DNA of 64,000 nt, taken from Nocardia nova. GTDB lineage: Bacteria > Actinomycetota > Actinomycetes > Mycobacteriales > Mycobacteriaceae. A model generated the notes under the pieces. The model worked only from the letters and a program-made list of their open reading frames with translations, had not been told where the DNA came from and searched no databases. Made by a program: the position numbers and the translations under genes. The DNA is taken from positions 1-64,000 of the forward strand of contig NZ_PSZE01000004.1 in the NCBI RefSeq assembly GCF_002933465.1. The letters are read 5' to 3'. Shown here one piece after another: positions 34,174 to 44,426 of this stretch. Position 1 is the stretch's first letter. Each line of letters starts with the position of its first letter.

Positions 34174-35442
34174 ATGACTGCTGGAACTGTCGGCGAAGTG
34201 GATACCGTGCGCGAGGCGGTGCACGAGGCGGCGCGGCGGGCTCGGGTGGCGTCACGGACGCTGGCACAGCTGACGACCGCGCAGAAGGATGCGGCCCTGC
34301 ACGCCGCGGCCGATGCGCTGCTCGCGGCGAAGGATGCCGTCCTGGCCGCCAATGCCGAGGACATCGCGACCGCGGAGGCGGGCGGAACCGCGGCCTCGCT
34401 GCTGGATCGCCTGCGGCTGACCGAGCCGCGCATCGAGGGCATCGCCTCCGGGTTGCGTCAGGTCGCCGGCCTGCCGGATCCGGTTGGTGAGGTGCTGCGC
34501 GGATCGACGCTGGCCAACGGACTGGAGATCCGGCAGGTGCGCGTGCCGCTGGGCGTGGTCGGCATGGTCTACGAGGCCCGCCCGAACGTCACCGTCGACG
34601 CCTTCGGCTTGGCGTTGAAGTCCGGTAACGCGGCCCTGCTGCGCGGCTCGTCCTCGGCGGCCCGATCGAATGCCGCCCTGGTCGAGGTCATGCGCGAAGC
34701 CCTTGTCGCCCAGGGGCTTGCGGCCGACGCGGTCCAACTGCTGCCGAGTGAGGATCGCTCGAGCGTCACCCATCTGATCCGGGCCCGTGGCCTGGTGGAC
34801 GTGGTCATCCCGCGCGGCGGGGCCGGGCTGATCAACGCGGTGGTGCGCGATGCGCAGGTCCCGACCATCGAAACCGGCACCGGCAACTGTCACGTCTACG
34901 TGCACGCCGCCGCCGATCTCGAGATGGCGGAATCGATTCTGCTGAACTCGAAGACCCGCCGGCCCAGCGTCTGCAATACCGCCGAGACGGTGCTCATCGA
35001 TCGCGCGATCGCCGAGACCGCGGTCCCGCGCCTGATCGAAGCGCTGGAACGGGCTCAGGTCACCATCCATGGCGATCTGCCCGGCCTGGTTCCCGCGACG
35101 GAGGAGGATTGGGCCGACGAGTACCTGTCGCTCGATATCGCGCTCAAGGTCGTCGACGGTCTGGACGCCGCGGTCGACCACATCAACCAGTGGGGCACCG
35201 GCCACACCGAGGCCATCGTGACCGCCGATCTGAAGGCGGCGCGCGACTTCACCGCCCGGGTGGACGCGGCCGCGGTGATGGTGAACGCCTCCACCGCCTT
35301 CACCGACGGCGAGCAGTTCGGATTCGGCGCGGAGATCGGCATCTCCACCCAGAAGCTGCATGCCCGCGGTCCGATGGCGCTGCCGGAGCTGACCTCCACC
35401 AAGTGGATCGTCTGGGGCGACGGCCAGATTCGGCCGAGCTGA
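34174..35442 (+). CDS. proA: Gamma-glutamyl phosphate reductase
   Basis: A 422-residue ProA, the NADPH enzyme that converts L-glutamate-5-phosphate to glutamate semialdehyde in proline synthesis. The catalytic Cys267 lies in [39 protein letters not shown] and the C-terminal [19 protein letters not shown] are characteristic. proB is not next to it. From memory the order proA, MoxR, VWA is the same as in M. tuberculosis. Length is typical. Confidence 0.96.
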   Translation: MTAGTVGEVDTVREAVHEAARRARVASRTLAQLTTAQKDAALHAAADALLAAKDAVLAANAEDIATAEAGGTAASLLDRLRLTEPRIEGIASGLRQVAGLPDPVGEVLRGSTLANGLEIRQVRVPLGVVGMVYEARPNVTVDAFGLALKSGNAALLRGSSSAARSNAALVEVMREALVAQGLAADAVQLLPSEDRSSVTHLIRARGLVDVVIPRGGAGLINAVVRDAQVPTIETGTGNCHVYVHAAADLEMAESILLNSKTRRPSVCNTAETVLIDRAIAETAVPRLIEALERAQVTIHGDLPGLVPATEEDWADEYLSLDIALKVVDGLDAAVDHINQWGTGHTEAIVTADLKAARDFTARVDAAAVMVNASTAFTDGEQFGFGAEIGISTQKLHARGPMALPELTSTKWIVWGDGQIRPS

Positions 35443-35604
35443 ACCAACCCCGTCCCGGCCGTGACTGTCGGTGCCGGCCGGGCCTGTGTTCTTGCCGACA
35501 CCGGAGTTTCGAACCCGGCCCGCGGGTGTGTACCGTCGTGAGCAGCTGTTCTTTACGGTGCATACCTGCAGTGGGCTGCGCTGTTCCCGAAGGAGGGCCC
35601 TACT

Positions 35605-36498
35605 GTGCAGACGACCGTGCACGAGCCGATTTTCGCCTCGGTCGACGATGTGATCGACCGGCTGGCCACCACCGGCTACCTGGCCGACAAGGCCACCGCC
35701 ACCTCGGTGTTCCTGGCCGACCGGCTCGCCAAGCCGCTGCTGATCGAGGGGCCCGCCGGCGTCGGTAAGACCGAACTGTCACGCGCGGTCGCCCAGGTCG
35801 CCGATGCCGAACTGGTCCGCCTGCAGTGCTATGAGGGGATCGACGAGGCGCGGGCCCTCTACGAGTGGAACCACGCCAAGCAGATTCTGCGCATCCAGTC
35901 CGCCACCTCCGGCGGGTCGGATTCGGGTAACGCCTGGGCCGACACCAAAGCCGATGTGTTCAGCGAGGAATTCCTGCTGCAGCGCCCGCTGCTGACCGCT
36001 ATCCGGCGCACCGAACCCACCGTGCTGCTGATCGACGAGGCGGACAAGGCCGATGTCGAGATCGAGGGCCTGATGCTGGAGGTGCTGAGCGACTTCGCCG
36101 TCACCGTGCCGGAACTCGGCACGATCACCGCCACCCGCCGCCCGTTCGTGGTACTCACCTCCAACGCGACCCGCGAACTGTCGGAGGCGTTGAAGCGCCG
36201 TTGCCTCTACCTGCACATCGACTTCCCGGACGAGGAACTCGAGCGCCGCATCCTCGCCAGCCGGGTGCCGGAGCTGAAACCGGCGGTGGCCGCACAGCTG
36301 GTCCGCGTGGTGCACGTGCTGCGCGGGATGCAGTTGAAGAAGTTGCCGTCGGTCGCCGAATCCATCGACTGGGCCCGGACGCTGCTGGCGCTGGGACTGA
36401 AGGATCTCGACGACAAGACCGTGCGTGCGACGCTCGGCGTGGTCCTCAAACACCAGAGCGACCACCAGCGCGCCCTGGCCGAGCTGAAATTGGCCTGA
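35605..36498 (+). CDS. MoxR-family AAA+ ATPase
   Basis: A 297-residue AAA+ ATPase of the MoxR group with Walker A GPAGVGKT (49-56), Walker B TVLLIDEADKAD, sensor 1 LTSNATRELSEALKRRC (also the arginine-finger region), and a C-terminal lid. It starts at GTG with GAAGGAGGG ahead. MoxR ATPases work with VWA-domain partners as chaperones that assemble or activate metalloproteins, and the VWA gene follows after 3 bp. The 162-bp leader has three CTGTTC motifs of unknown meaning. Confidence 0.92.
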   Translation: MQTTVHEPIFASVDDVIDRLATTGYLADKATATSVFLADRLAKPLLIEGPAGVGKTELSRAVAQVADAELVRLQCYEGIDEARALYEWNHAKQILRIQSATSGGSDSGNAWADTKADVFSEEFLLQRPLLTAIRRTEPTVLLIDEADKADVEIEGLMLEVLSDFAVTVPELGTITATRRPFVVLTSNATRELSEALKRRCLYLHIDFPDEELERRILASRVPELKPAVAAQLVRVVHVLRGMQLKKLPSVAESIDWARTLLALGLKDLDDKTVRATLGVVLKHQSDHQRALAELKLA

Positions 36499-36501
36499 GC
36501 G

Positions 36502-37992
36502 GTGTCCGGTAAGCGCACCACGCCCCGCGAGCTGGTGTCCGCGGCGCTGCGGGGTGGGGCAGCGTCGGCGGCCCAGGGTGCCCCGCAACCCGGCGAGACC
36601 GCGCCGCACGGACTTTCCGGGCATGTGGTCGGCTTCGTGGAAGCCCTGCGCGCCAGGGGAATTCCGGTCGGCCCGTCGGAAACCGTGGACGCGGGCCGAG
36701 TGCTCACCGTGGTCGATCTGATGGATCGCGAGATGTTGCGCGAGGGCCTGGCCTGTGCGCTGCTGCGCAGGCCCACGCAGCGTGCCACCTTCGACGGTAT
36801 GTTCGAGCTGTGGTTCCCCGCCGCACTGGGAGAGCGCGCGGGTGCCGAGGACATCGAGCTGCCGCGGCGCGACGACGGTGAAATCGACCTGTTCGAGTTG
36901 CGGCGCATGCTGGCCGAGATGCTGGCCGCCGAGCCGACCGGGGACCAGGCCCGGCAGCTGCGGAATCTGGCCGCGCAGATGGTCGAGCAGATGGGGCAGT
37001 ATCAATCGACGAACGGGCCCTCGTTCTCGGCGTATCAAACGCTGAAGGATGTGCAACCCGAGGTGCTGATCAGCAAGATCCTCGCGGGACTGGCCGCCGG
37101 GCAGCACAACTCGGAGTTCGACACCGAGGTCGCCCGCCGCGCCGCCCGGGAACGGGTCAAGGCGTTTCGCGGCACGGTCGAGGCCGAGACCCGGCGGCGA
37201 GTGGCCGAGCGGCTGGGCCGCGAGCGCGTGGCGACCTACGGTGTCGGGCGCCAGGCGGAGGATGCCGACTTCCTGCGGATCTCGGAGAACGAACTGGCCG
37301 AACTGCGGCGCGGCTCGCAGCGATTGGCCCGGGTGCTGGCGTCCCGCCTGGCCGCGCGTCGCCGCCGTTCCCGGCGCGGCGAAATCGATCTGCGCAAGAC
37401 GCTGCGCAAATCCATGTCCACCGGTGGGGTGCCGATCACGCTGCAGACCCGCAAACCGCGGCCCGGCCGACCGGATCTGGTGCTGCTGTGCGACATCTCG
37501 GGATCGGTCGCCGGATTCTCCAGTTTCACCATGCTGCTGGTGGATTCGCTGCGTGAGCAGTTCTCGCGGGTACGGATCTTCGCGTTCGTCGACCAGGCGG
37601 ACGAGGTGACCCACATCTTCGATCAGGTCACGCCGCTGGATCAGGTGACCCGGCGCATTTTCACCGAGACGAAGGTGGTCGGCTTCGAGGGACATTCGGA
37701 TTACGGTGCGGCGCTGCGCGGTTTCGCGCAGGACTGGCCCGACGTGGTGACCAGCCGTACCTCCCTGCTGATCCTCGGCGACGCCCGCACCAACTATCGC
37801 GATCCCGCGCTCGATATCTTGCGGGAACTCGTCCAGGTGGCCAAGCACGCGCACTGGCTGAATCCGGAGGCCGAAAGGATGTGGGGCACCGGCGATTCGG
37901 CGGCCGATCGCTACGCCGAGGTCATCGAGATGCACGAATGCCGGTCGGCGCGCCAGCTGACCGGTGTGGTGAGCAGGCTGCTTCCGGTCTAG
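36502..37992 (+). CDS. VWA (CoxE-like) partner of the MoxR ATPase
   Basis: A 496-residue protein. The N-terminal 300 residues are helical and include long Arg-rich stretches (RRRVAERLGRE and SRLAARRRRSRRGE). The C-terminal von Willebrand A domain has the MIDAS metal site CDISGSVAGFS (Asp331) and later GHSDYGAAL and LILGDARTNY. It is the CoxE/DUF58-like partner of the preceding MoxR ATPase, and both are translated together. There is no signal peptide or membrane helix. The client is not known. Confidence 0.9.
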   Translation: MSGKRTTPRELVSAALRGGAASAAQGAPQPGETAPHGLSGHVVGFVEALRARGIPVGPSETVDAGRVLTVVDLMDREMLREGLACALLRRPTQRATFDGMFELWFPAALGERAGAEDIELPRRDDGEIDLFELRRMLAEMLAAEPTGDQARQLRNLAAQMVEQMGQYQSTNGPSFSAYQTLKDVQPEVLISKILAGLAAGQHNSEFDTEVARRAARERVKAFRGTVEAETRRRVAERLGRERVATYGVGRQAEDADFLRISENELAELRRGSQRLARVLASRLAARRRRSRRGEIDLRKTLRKSMSTGGVPITLQTRKPRPGRPDLVLLCDISGSVAGFSSFTMLLVDSLREQFSRVRIFAFVDQADEVTHIFDQVTPLDQVTRRIFTETKVVGFEGHSDYGAALRGFAQDWPDVVTSRTSLLILGDARTNYRDPALDILRELVQVAKHAHWLNPEAERMWGTGDSAADRYAEVIEMHECRSARQLTGVVSRLLPV

Positions 37993-38095
37993 GCATCCAG
38001 GAGGGGCATGAGCGATCTGCTGCGGAATTGCCTCGGCAAGCCGGGAGCGTGACGCGACGAACCCTGGGAGGGCGACGTCGTCGCGAAGGTCGGCG

Positions 38096-38950
38096 ATGGG
38101 ACCATCAGCGGCTGTTAAGCGCTTTCCAAGCAGGGCCGTCGATCATTCGCGCGTGCCGTGCCCATCGGGGGAGTCCGCCGACGAAATCCCCGCCGACCAG
38201 CCGAGCGCCCCTGCGGCGCAACGACATCCCCACGACCGGGATGCCGAGCCTCCCGATTCCGAGCCACCCGTTGCCGGGCCCTGCGCTCCTGAGCGATCCG
38301 GTTCCGAACCGGCTGCGTCCGAGTGCCGGGCACGCGCAACGGATGAGGCGGCGCCGGGAGATACCCGGCGGCGGGCGCGGGAACTGACCGAGGCCGCGAC
38401 CGCCCTGCTCGGCACCAGCCCCGCGGCCGCCGAACGAATGTTGTTGCAGGCGTTGAACTGTGGCACCGGCGTACTGTCCGGTGAACAACTCGCGCGGCTG
38501 TGCTCGCTGGTGGTGACGGCGGTCGCCGGCCAGCCGGGCCGGGAGCACGACCTGGCGGTCGCGGCGGCCGCGGCGGCCGAGAGCTGGACCGGTATCTCCG
38601 CTGCCGACGCGGCCCACCACACGCTGCTCGCCGCCCGCGTCCACTACCGCAACGGTCACCATCGCCGTGCGGCCGCCCTGTTCGCCGAGGCCCTTGGCTG
38701 CGATGCGCTGCCTTATCCGCCGGAAGAGGTCGCGGTGCTGTACGAGCAGCTCGGACGATGTCTGGGACAGTGCCATCGCCACCGTGCCGCGGCACGGGCC
38801 TACGCCGCGGGTGCGGCCGCCGTCGCCGGCCGGCCCCAGTGGGACGAACTGCACGGCGACCTGATCGAGGCGGCGACCCGGTCCCGGCGCTCGGCGCGCA
38901 ACCCGGCCGCGATGGTGCGGGCATATCTGTCGGCGCGGCGGACGCGGTGA
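38096..38950 (+). CDS. Hypothetical protein with TPR-like helical repeats
   Basis: About 284 residues if it starts at ATG 38096; a GTG 19 codons later is also possible and no start has a strong ribosome-binding site. Residues 20-95 are disordered, rich in Pro, Glu, Asp and Arg. From residue 95 it is alpha-helical, with alternating Ala/Leu patterns and Gly turns suggesting short TPR-like repeats (for example [27 protein letters not shown]). No family is recognised. It lies between the VWA gene and nadD. Confidence 0.6.
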   Translation: MGPSAAVKRFPSRAVDHSRVPCPSGESADEIPADQPSAPAAQRHPHDRDAEPPDSEPPVAGPCAPERSGSEPAASECRARATDEAAPGDTRRRARELTEAATALLGTSPAAAERMLLQALNCGTGVLSGEQLARLCSLVVTAVAGQPGREHDLAVAAAAAAESWTGISAADAAHHTLLAARVHYRNGHHRRAAALFAEALGCDALPYPPEEVAVLYEQLGRCLGQCHRHRAAARAYAAGAAAVAGRPQWDELHGDLIEAATRSRRSARNPAAMVRAYLSARRTR

Positions 38951-39116
38951 GTTCGGTACCTCCGGATCGCCGGCGTGTGCCGGTCCGCAGCGGCGGCGGC
39001 TCTCGTCCCGGCGCGTCCGAACGCGGCCCCGGAATCGGCGTCGCCCGGGCCTCTCGCGGGCGGGATCGGCCGACGAGACCCGCCCCCGCTCGGGCCGCCC
39101 AGTAAGCTCGGCATTC

Positions 39117-39761
39117 GTGCAAAACACAGGCCTGCGCAAACTGGGCGTGATGGGCGGTACGTTCGATCCGATCCATCACGGGCATCTGGTTGCCGCCAGT
39201 GAGGTCGCCAACCGGTTCGACCTCGACGAAGTGATTTTCGTACCCACCGGGCAGCCGTGGCAGAAGTCCGCACGGCAGGTCTCCCCGGCGGAGGACCGCT
39301 ATCTGATGACGGTCATCGCCACCGCATCCAATCCGCGGTTCTCGGTCAGCCGGGCCGACATCGACCGGGAGAAGGCCACCTACACCGTCGATACCCTTCG
39401 TGACCTGCAGAATCAGCATCCAGACGCGGATCTGTACTTCATCACGGGTGCGGACGCGCTGGCCAGCATCCTCACATGGCAGGATTGGGCGGAACTGTTC
39501 GAGCTGGCGAAGTTCGTCGGGGTGAGCCGTCCGGGGTACGAATTGAATGTCGACCACCTTGAGGAACATCTGCGGAATCAGCCGGCCGATGCGGTCACCG
39601 TCATCGAGATCCCGGCCCTGGCGATCTCGTCGAGCGAATGCCGTCGCCGCGCCGCCGAGGGGCGTCCGGTGTGGTACCTCGTTCCCGACGGCGTCGTGCA
39701 GTACATATCGAAACGGCACCTGTACGTGCCGGGAGGGAACGGGAAGGTGAGCCCAGCATGA
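39117..39761 (+). CDS. nadD: Nicotinate-mononucleotide adenylyltransferase
   Basis: A 214-residue NadD, which adenylates nicotinate mononucleotide in NAD synthesis. [18 protein letters not shown] holds the HxGH nucleotide-binding site; [17 protein letters not shown] and [12 protein letters not shown] are typical; [15 protein letters not shown] holds the SSxxR motif. It starts at a GTG. rsfS, gpgP and octT follow in order. Confidence 0.95.
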   Translation: MQNTGLRKLGVMGGTFDPIHHGHLVAASEVANRFDLDEVIFVPTGQPWQKSARQVSPAEDRYLMTVIATASNPRFSVSRADIDREKATYTVDTLRDLQNQHPDADLYFITGADALASILTWQDWAELFELAKFVGVSRPGYELNVDHLEEHLRNQPADAVTVIEIPALAISSSECRRRAAEGRPVWYLVPDGVVQYISKRHLYVPGGNGKVSPA

Positions 39762-39831
39762 GCGGTCAGGCGCGCAGGAGGCAGCGGAGCGTAACCACGG
39801 AGCGTCCCGCTCATGCTCGAGGAGACCACGC

Positions 39832-40236
39832 ATGACGGCATCCGCACAGGCGGTGGAGATGGCGCAGGTCGCCGCGCGGGCCGCCGACGAGAAGCTGGCG
39901 ACCGACGTGGTCGTCCTCGATGTCTCCGATCAGCTGGTGATCACCGACTGCTTCGTCATCGCCTCCGCGCCGAACGAGCGTCAGGTCAACGCGATCGTCG
40001 ACAACGTCGAGGAGAAGTTGCGTCTCGCCGGGCACAAGCCGGTCCGCCGCGAGGGCACTCGAGAAGGTCGCTGGGTGCTGCTGGACTACGTCGACGTCGT
40101 GGTGCACATCCAGCACAGCGACGAACGCAATTTCTATGCGCTGGAACGGTTGTGGAAGGACTGCCCGCAGGTCGAGGTGCCGGGTCTGGCGGCTCCCGCT
40201 CAGGCTCCGGCGAGTGGTAGCGGGGACCCCGCGTGA
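39832..40236 (+). CDS. rsfS: Ribosome silencing factor RsfS
   Basis: A 134-residue RsfS/Iojap protein. It binds L14 on the large subunit and blocks subunit joining when nutrients are short. Family segments: DVVVLDVSDQLVITDCFVIASAPNERQV (split: DVSDQLVITDCFVIAS, APNERQV), EGTREGRWVLLDYVDVVVHI, and RNFYALERLW. The C-terminal 20 residues are Ala/Pro-rich. Its stop overlaps the next start (GTGA). Confidence 0.95.
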   Translation: MTASAQAVEMAQVAARAADEKLATDVVVLDVSDQLVITDCFVIASAPNERQVNAIVDNVEEKLRLAGHKPVRREGTREGRWVLLDYVDVVVHIQHSDERNFYALERLWKDCPQVEVPGLAAPAQAPASGSGDPA

Positions 40237-41009
40237 GCCACCGGCCCGAAGGCGACACCGCGCGTGATCCCGAAGCGGCCGGGGAGCGTGGCATCGAGTC
40301 CGGTCAGAGCGACGCGGCCGAAGGTGTTGCGCCGGCGGCCGGCTCGCGAGCGACGAAGTATCCGGGGGTGCGCCGGCTGATCCTGCTGCGACACGGGCAG
40401 ACGGAATGGAACGCCGCCGACCGTATGCAGGGCCAGATCGACACCGAGCTCAGCGAATTGGGCCGGCGCCAGGCGAAAGACGCTGCGCGCGAGCTCGTTT
40501 CCCAGGATGCCGTCGCGATCGTCTCCTCGGATCTGCGGCGCGCCTACGACACCGCACTCGCCCTGGCCGAACACAGCGGACTCGAGGTCGTGCGGGATGC
40601 GCGGCTGCGGGAGACCAGCCTCGGCGACTGGGAAGGTCTCGACCACCTCGAGGTGGACGCGCGGTATCCGGGTGCCCGCAAGGCGTGGCGGCTGGATCCC
40701 ACGGTGACCCCGCCGGGCGGGGAGAGCAAACTCGAGGTCGGCGCGCGGGCGCTGCCGGTGGTTCGCGAGCTGTTCGCCGAGCGTGCGGACTGGCCCGGCC
40801 GTACCATCATCCTGGTCGCGCACGGCGGGCTGATCGCGGCCCTGACCGCCGCGCTGCTGGAACTGCCCGAGCACAAATGGCCGATCCTGGGCGGATTGGC
40901 CAACACCAGCTGGGTGCAGCTGAGCAGCCACGGTCCGGGCATCGAGCAGCCGGGCTGGCGGCTGGATGTGTGGAATGCGGCGGCGAAGGTAGCTCCTGAT
41001 GTCCTCTGA
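40233..41009 (+). CDS. gpgP: Histidine phosphatase, probable glucosyl-3-phosphoglycerate phosphatase
   Basis: A 258-residue histidine phosphatase with the LRHGQTEWN site (His54 as nucleophile), [14 protein letters not shown], and a later [11 protein letters not shown]. In M. tuberculosis the gene in this position (Rv2419c, after rsfS and before octT) encodes GpgP, the phosphatase that makes glucosylglycerate for methylglucose lipopolysaccharide. That function is assigned here by motif plus gene order. The first 45 residues are a hydrophilic extension. Confidence 0.85.
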   Translation: MSHRPEGDTARDPEAAGERGIESGQSDAAEGVAPAAGSRATKYPGVRRLILLRHGQTEWNAADRMQGQIDTELSELGRRQAKDAARELVSQDAVAIVSSDLRRAYDTALALAEHSGLEVVRDARLRETSLGDWEGLDHLEVDARYPGARKAWRLDPTVTPPGGESKLEVGARALPVVRELFAERADWPGRTIILVAHGGLIAALTAALLELPEHKWPILGGLANTSWVQLSSHGPGIEQPGWRLDVWNAAAKVAPDVL

Positions 41010-42237
41010 ACGCTCCTCCGACGACCGGGACGAACCGGTCCGGCAGGTATCCGACGAACTGTTGCGCAAGGCGTCCGAAGGGCCCGTCCGGCGGCTGCCG
41101 GATGCGCTGTTCGGCGGTCCGGTCGAACCGGTCGGGGAATCCCTCGCGGCCTCCGAATCGGGCGACGACGGTGGATCGACCGGCCCACCAGGGGCCGGCG
41201 AGGATGTGCGCCCGGCGGCTGCGGAATCGGCCGAAGGCGCGGTGGAGGATGGCGTGCCCGGTGGTTCCGGCGCGGCCTCGTCCACGGAACCGACAACCAC
41301 TCGAGCCGACGATGCGGCGGTAGCCGGTGACGCGGATGCGGCGTTCGCTGCGCCCCGGGGGAGCGACACCGCTTCCGGTGCGGCTGCTCCCGGGGAGCAG
41401 ACCGTGTCGAGCGCGGCCGTCGACGCGGTATCCGGAATCGACGAGGCGGTATCCGCGGATGCGCAGCCGAGTATCGAAGTACCGGCCGAATCGGTCGGTA
41501 CCCCTGCGGATTCGACGCGCCCCGTGCTGGTCGTGATCGCGGATTCGCTGTCGTACTTCGGGCCGAAGGGCGGCCTGCCCGCCGACCATCCGCGCATCTG
41601 GCCGAATCTGGTTGCCGCGGAACTCGATTGGGACGTCGAATTGGTGGCGCGGATCGGCTGGACCTGCCGCGACGCCTATTGGGCGCTCATCGGCGATCCG
41701 CGCGTGTGGGCCGCGGTGCCGCGCGCGGGAGCGGTCGTCGTGGCCACGGGCGGGATGGACACGCTGCCGTCTCCGCTCCCCACGGCGCTGCGCGAATTGA
41801 TCCGGTATCTGCGCCCGCCGGCGCTGCGCCGGCAGGTGCGTACCGGATACCAGTGGCTGCAACCGCGGCTGTCGAAACTCGGTCGCCCCGTGGCACTTCC
41901 GCCGCATGTGAGCATCGACTACCTGGAACAGTCACGGCATGCGCTGGCCCAGTTGCGGCCGGATCTGCCGGTGGTCTCGGTACTGCCCTCGGTCCACGAT
42001 TGCGAGGCCTACGGCCGGGTGCACACCGGGCGTGCGCCCGCGGTGCGAGCGCTGCGAGAGTGGTCGGCGAAATCCGGTGTGCCGCTGGTGGATCTGGGCG
42101 AAGCCGTGCGTGACGACATCTTCTCGGGCGAGGCGAATCCGGACGGGATCCACTGGGGCTGGGAGGGACATGCCGCGGTGGCACGGGCCATGGTGAAGGT
42201 GCTGTCGGAGGTGCGTTCGGTCGAGGCCGGTGCATGA
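40999..42237 (+). CDS. octT: OctT-like octanoyltransferase with long acidic N-terminus
   Basis: A 412-residue protein. Residues 175-412 are an SGNH-hydrolase-type domain: Ser183 in IADSLSYFG, and Asp382/His385 in [12 protein letters not shown] form the catalytic set. In mycobacteria OctT octanoylates diglucosylglycerate, an early precursor of methylglucose lipopolysaccharide, and its gene lies in this same place. Residues 1-170 are an Ala/Glu/Asp/Ser/Pro-rich extension of no known domain. The ATG at 40999 overlaps gpgP by 11 bp; a start just before the domain is possible but no internal ATG/GTG with a ribosome-binding site stands out. Confidence 0.8.
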   Translation: MSSERSSDDRDEPVRQVSDELLRKASEGPVRRLPDALFGGPVEPVGESLAASESGDDGGSTGPPGAGEDVRPAAAESAEGAVEDGVPGGSGAASSTEPTTTRADDAAVAGDADAAFAAPRGSDTASGAAAPGEQTVSSAAVDAVSGIDEAVSADAQPSIEVPAESVGTPADSTRPVLVVIADSLSYFGPKGGLPADHPRIWPNLVAAELDWDVELVARIGWTCRDAYWALIGDPRVWAAVPRAGAVVVATGGMDTLPSPLPTALRELIRYLRPPALRRQVRTGYQWLQPRLSKLGRPVALPPHVSIDYLEQSRHALAQLRPDLPVVSVLPSVHDCEAYGRVHTGRAPAVRALREWSAKSGVPLVDLGEAVRDDIFSGEANPDGIHWGWEGHAAVARAMVKVLSEVRSVEAGA

Positions 42238-42254
42238 ATCGGTTCGGATAGCCG

Positions 42255-43097
42255 ATGACCGTCGTGGTGGTCACGGATTCGGCGGCGAGCGTTCCCGCCG
42301 AACTGGTATCGGAGTTGGGCATCGTGGTGGTGCCGCTGCATGTGCTGGTCGACGATCGTGCGATCGCCGAGGGCGTCGACGAATGCGATATCGACTACGG
42401 CGCGTCCACGGTGACGACCTCGTCCGCCTCCCCGGGGGAATTGCGCGCCGCCTATGAGCGCGCTCTGGAGCTCAGCGGGGGCGACGGAGTTGTGGCCGTG
42501 CATATTTCGCGTCAGCTCTCGGCGACCTGGGAAGCCGGGCGCCAGGCCGTGCAGGATATGGATGCCGCCGATCGGGTGCGGCTGGTGGATTCGCTGAGCG
42601 CGGGCCTGGGTACGGGGCTGCCCGTACTCGCCGCGGCCCGTCGCGCGAAATCGGGTGCGGCGCTGGATGTCGTCTACGACACCGCGGTCGCCGCCGCCGG
42701 GCGATCTCGCACCTTCATCGTCGTCAATCGGACCGAGCAGTTGCGCCGCGGCGGGCGGCTCAGCACCGCGGCCATGTTCTTCGGCACCGAACTGGTGACC
42801 AAGCCGATACTGCAGATCGTCGACGGCAAACTGGAGCTGCGGGAGAAGGCGCGGACGCGATCCAAGGCCTACGCGAAACTCGTCGCGGCAGCGGTCGATG
42901 CGGCCGGTGACGACGGGGCGGCGGTGGCGGTTCAGCATCTCGGTGCCGCCTCGGCGGCGGCCACGATCGCCGGACAGCTCGGCGAACTCATTCCTGGTAT
43001 GCGGGAGCTCGTGACCGCCGAATTCGGCCCCACACTCGGCGTGCACGTGGGAACCGGTGCGGTCGGTGTCCTGGTGGTCCCCGGCGGCTGCGGCTGA
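42255..43097 (+). CDS. DegV-family fatty-acid-binding protein
   Basis: A 280-residue DegV protein: VVVTDSAASVPAEL at the start, TSSASPGELRAAYERAL, and the lipid-binding LTRRG-like QLRRGGRLSTAAMF, then KPILQIVDGKLELREKARTRSKA. DegV/FakB proteins hold fatty acids for phosphorylation by FakA kinases. No FakA gene is visible nearby. In M. tuberculosis a DegV gene holds the same place; eis follows there but is absent here. Confidence 0.92.
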   Translation: MTVVVVTDSAASVPAELVSELGIVVVPLHVLVDDRAIAEGVDECDIDYGASTVTTSSASPGELRAAYERALELSGGDGVVAVHISRQLSATWEAGRQAVQDMDAADRVRLVDSLSAGLGTGLPVLAAARRAKSGAALDVVYDTAVAAAGRSRTFIVVNRTEQLRRGGRLSTAAMFFGTELVTKPILQIVDGKLELREKARTRSKAYAKLVAAAVDAAGDDGAAVAVQHLGAASAAATIAGQLGELIPGMRELVTAEFGPTLGVHVGTGAVGVLVVPGGCG

Positions 43098-43232
43098 GCG
43101 CCTACCACCGCCGGCCGACGAGCTCCGCCCCCGCACCGGGAGTTGTCCACAGCTCGACGCCTGTCCCCAGACATTCCGAAGCCCCAGTTCGCGCCCCGCG
43201 GCTCGGCCCGCCGCGCACCTACGGTCACGGTC

Positions 43233-44426
43233 ATGGCGCGACACGAGGATCGGACCCTACTGCGGCAGCGACTGCACGACGTATCACCCGGGCTGGGAGC
43301 GCTCGGCACCCTTGCCCCCGCCCCGGAGGACCCGACTGACGAAGGGCGGTGGGACCTCACCCCCACACCCATCGACTCGGTCGGCGGCCGAACAGTCGTC
43401 GCAGCGCGACCGAATCCGAAGGCCGCCCCGGACGACGCTGTCGCCGGTGCGCGGGCCGGCGACAGCGGCCGGACCGAGCCGAGCCGGCCGTATTCGCTGA
43501 GTCGTATCCGGCGCAGACGTGACGATGCCGCGTCGCATACCGCGAGTGCGGGAGTTACCGACCGACGCGGCGGGGACGGCTGGGATGGTGACGAAGGCCC
43601 CGCAGTAACCGGCGCGCCGGTGACGTTCGCCGATGCGCCGGAGAGCCCCCGACTTCCGCAGTGGCTCAGTGAGCCGGTGGGCGCGGTGACGATCTGGCAG
43701 CGGCTCGTTCCGGAGCGTCTCCGGGGAGTTCGCGTGGATCCGGGGCGGCGGGGAGTGTGGGTGCTGGCCGGTGCCGGCGTGGCAGCGGTGATCGTCGCGG
43801 CGGCGGCCGCACACCGAGACGATCCGGTGGCAGGGCCGGTGGCGCCTCTCCCGGCCGTGCGGACGGCTGCGGAAACCTCGGCCGTGCCCGCACCGACGGA
43901 TGGCCCCGGCCTGGCCGTGCGGTCCGATCCGCCGGGCCGGGCGACGCCGTCGTCGGCTCCCGGCGGCGATCTGGTGGTGAGTGTCATCGGTTTGGTCGAA
44001 CATCCGGGACTATTGCATCTCGCACCCGGAACGCGGGTCGCCGACGCCGTCGCGGTGGCCGTCGCGCGAGACGGCGCGGATCTCGCCGGGCTGAATCTCG
44101 CCCAGCGGCTCGCCGACGGAGACCAGATCGTCGTCGGCGCGCCCGGCCCCGCGAGCGGCCCTCGCCTCGGCAGCATGGTCGTTCCGGGGGCACCGCATCC
44201 GGCCTCGGCATCGGGTGCCCTCGCGCCACCGGGACACAAGGTCAACCTCAACACCGCGACGGAACAGGATCTCGACTCTCTCACCGGGGTGGGCCCCACC
44301 ACCGCCGCGGCCATCATCGGCTGGCGCAATCAGCACGGCCGCTTCACCAGCATCGACCAGCTCGCCGAAGTCACCGGCATCGGCCCCGCCAAGCTCAACC
44401 GCCTCCGCGATCAGGTCACCCTGTGA
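43233..44426 (+). CDS. comEA: ComEA-like DNA-binding competence protein
   Basis: A 397-residue protein. Residues 1-165 are charged and disordered. One membrane helix (about residues 175-195, VWVLAGAGVAAVIVAAAAAH) is followed by a Pro/Ala linker, an SLBB-like domain (VVSVIGLVEHPGLLHLAPGT onwards) and two helix-hairpin-helix motifs at the end (VNLNTATEQDLDSLTGVG, VTGIGPAKLNRLR). The layout fits ComEA, which binds double-stranded DNA outside the membrane and passes it to ComEC, the next gene (GTGA overlap). Start ATG 43233 follows TCACGGTC without a strong site. Confidence 0.9.
   Translation: MARHEDRTLLRQRLHDVSPGLGALGTLAPAPEDPTDEGRWDLTPTPIDSVGGRTVVAARPNPKAAPDDAVAGARAGDSGRTEPSRPYSLSRIRRRRDDAASHTASAGVTDRRGGDGWDGDEGPAVTGAPVTFADAPESPRLPQWLSEPVGAVTIWQRLVPERLRGVRVDPGRRGVWVLAGAGVAAVIVAAAAAHRDDPVAGPVAPLPAVRTAAETSAVPAPTDGPGLAVRSDPPGRATPSSAPGGDLVVSVIGLVEHPGLLHLAPGTRVADAVAVAVARDGADLAGLNLAQRLADGDQIVVGAPGPASGPRLGSMVVPGAPHPASASGALAPPGHKVNLNTATEQDLDSLTGVGPTTAAAIIGWRNQHGRFTSIDQLAEVTGIGPAKLNRLRDQVTL

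Noticed and set aside
35495..35530. TTCGAA-containing segment resembling a tRNA T-arm
   Set aside because: The stem does not pair properly and no acceptor stem or anticodon arm fits around it.
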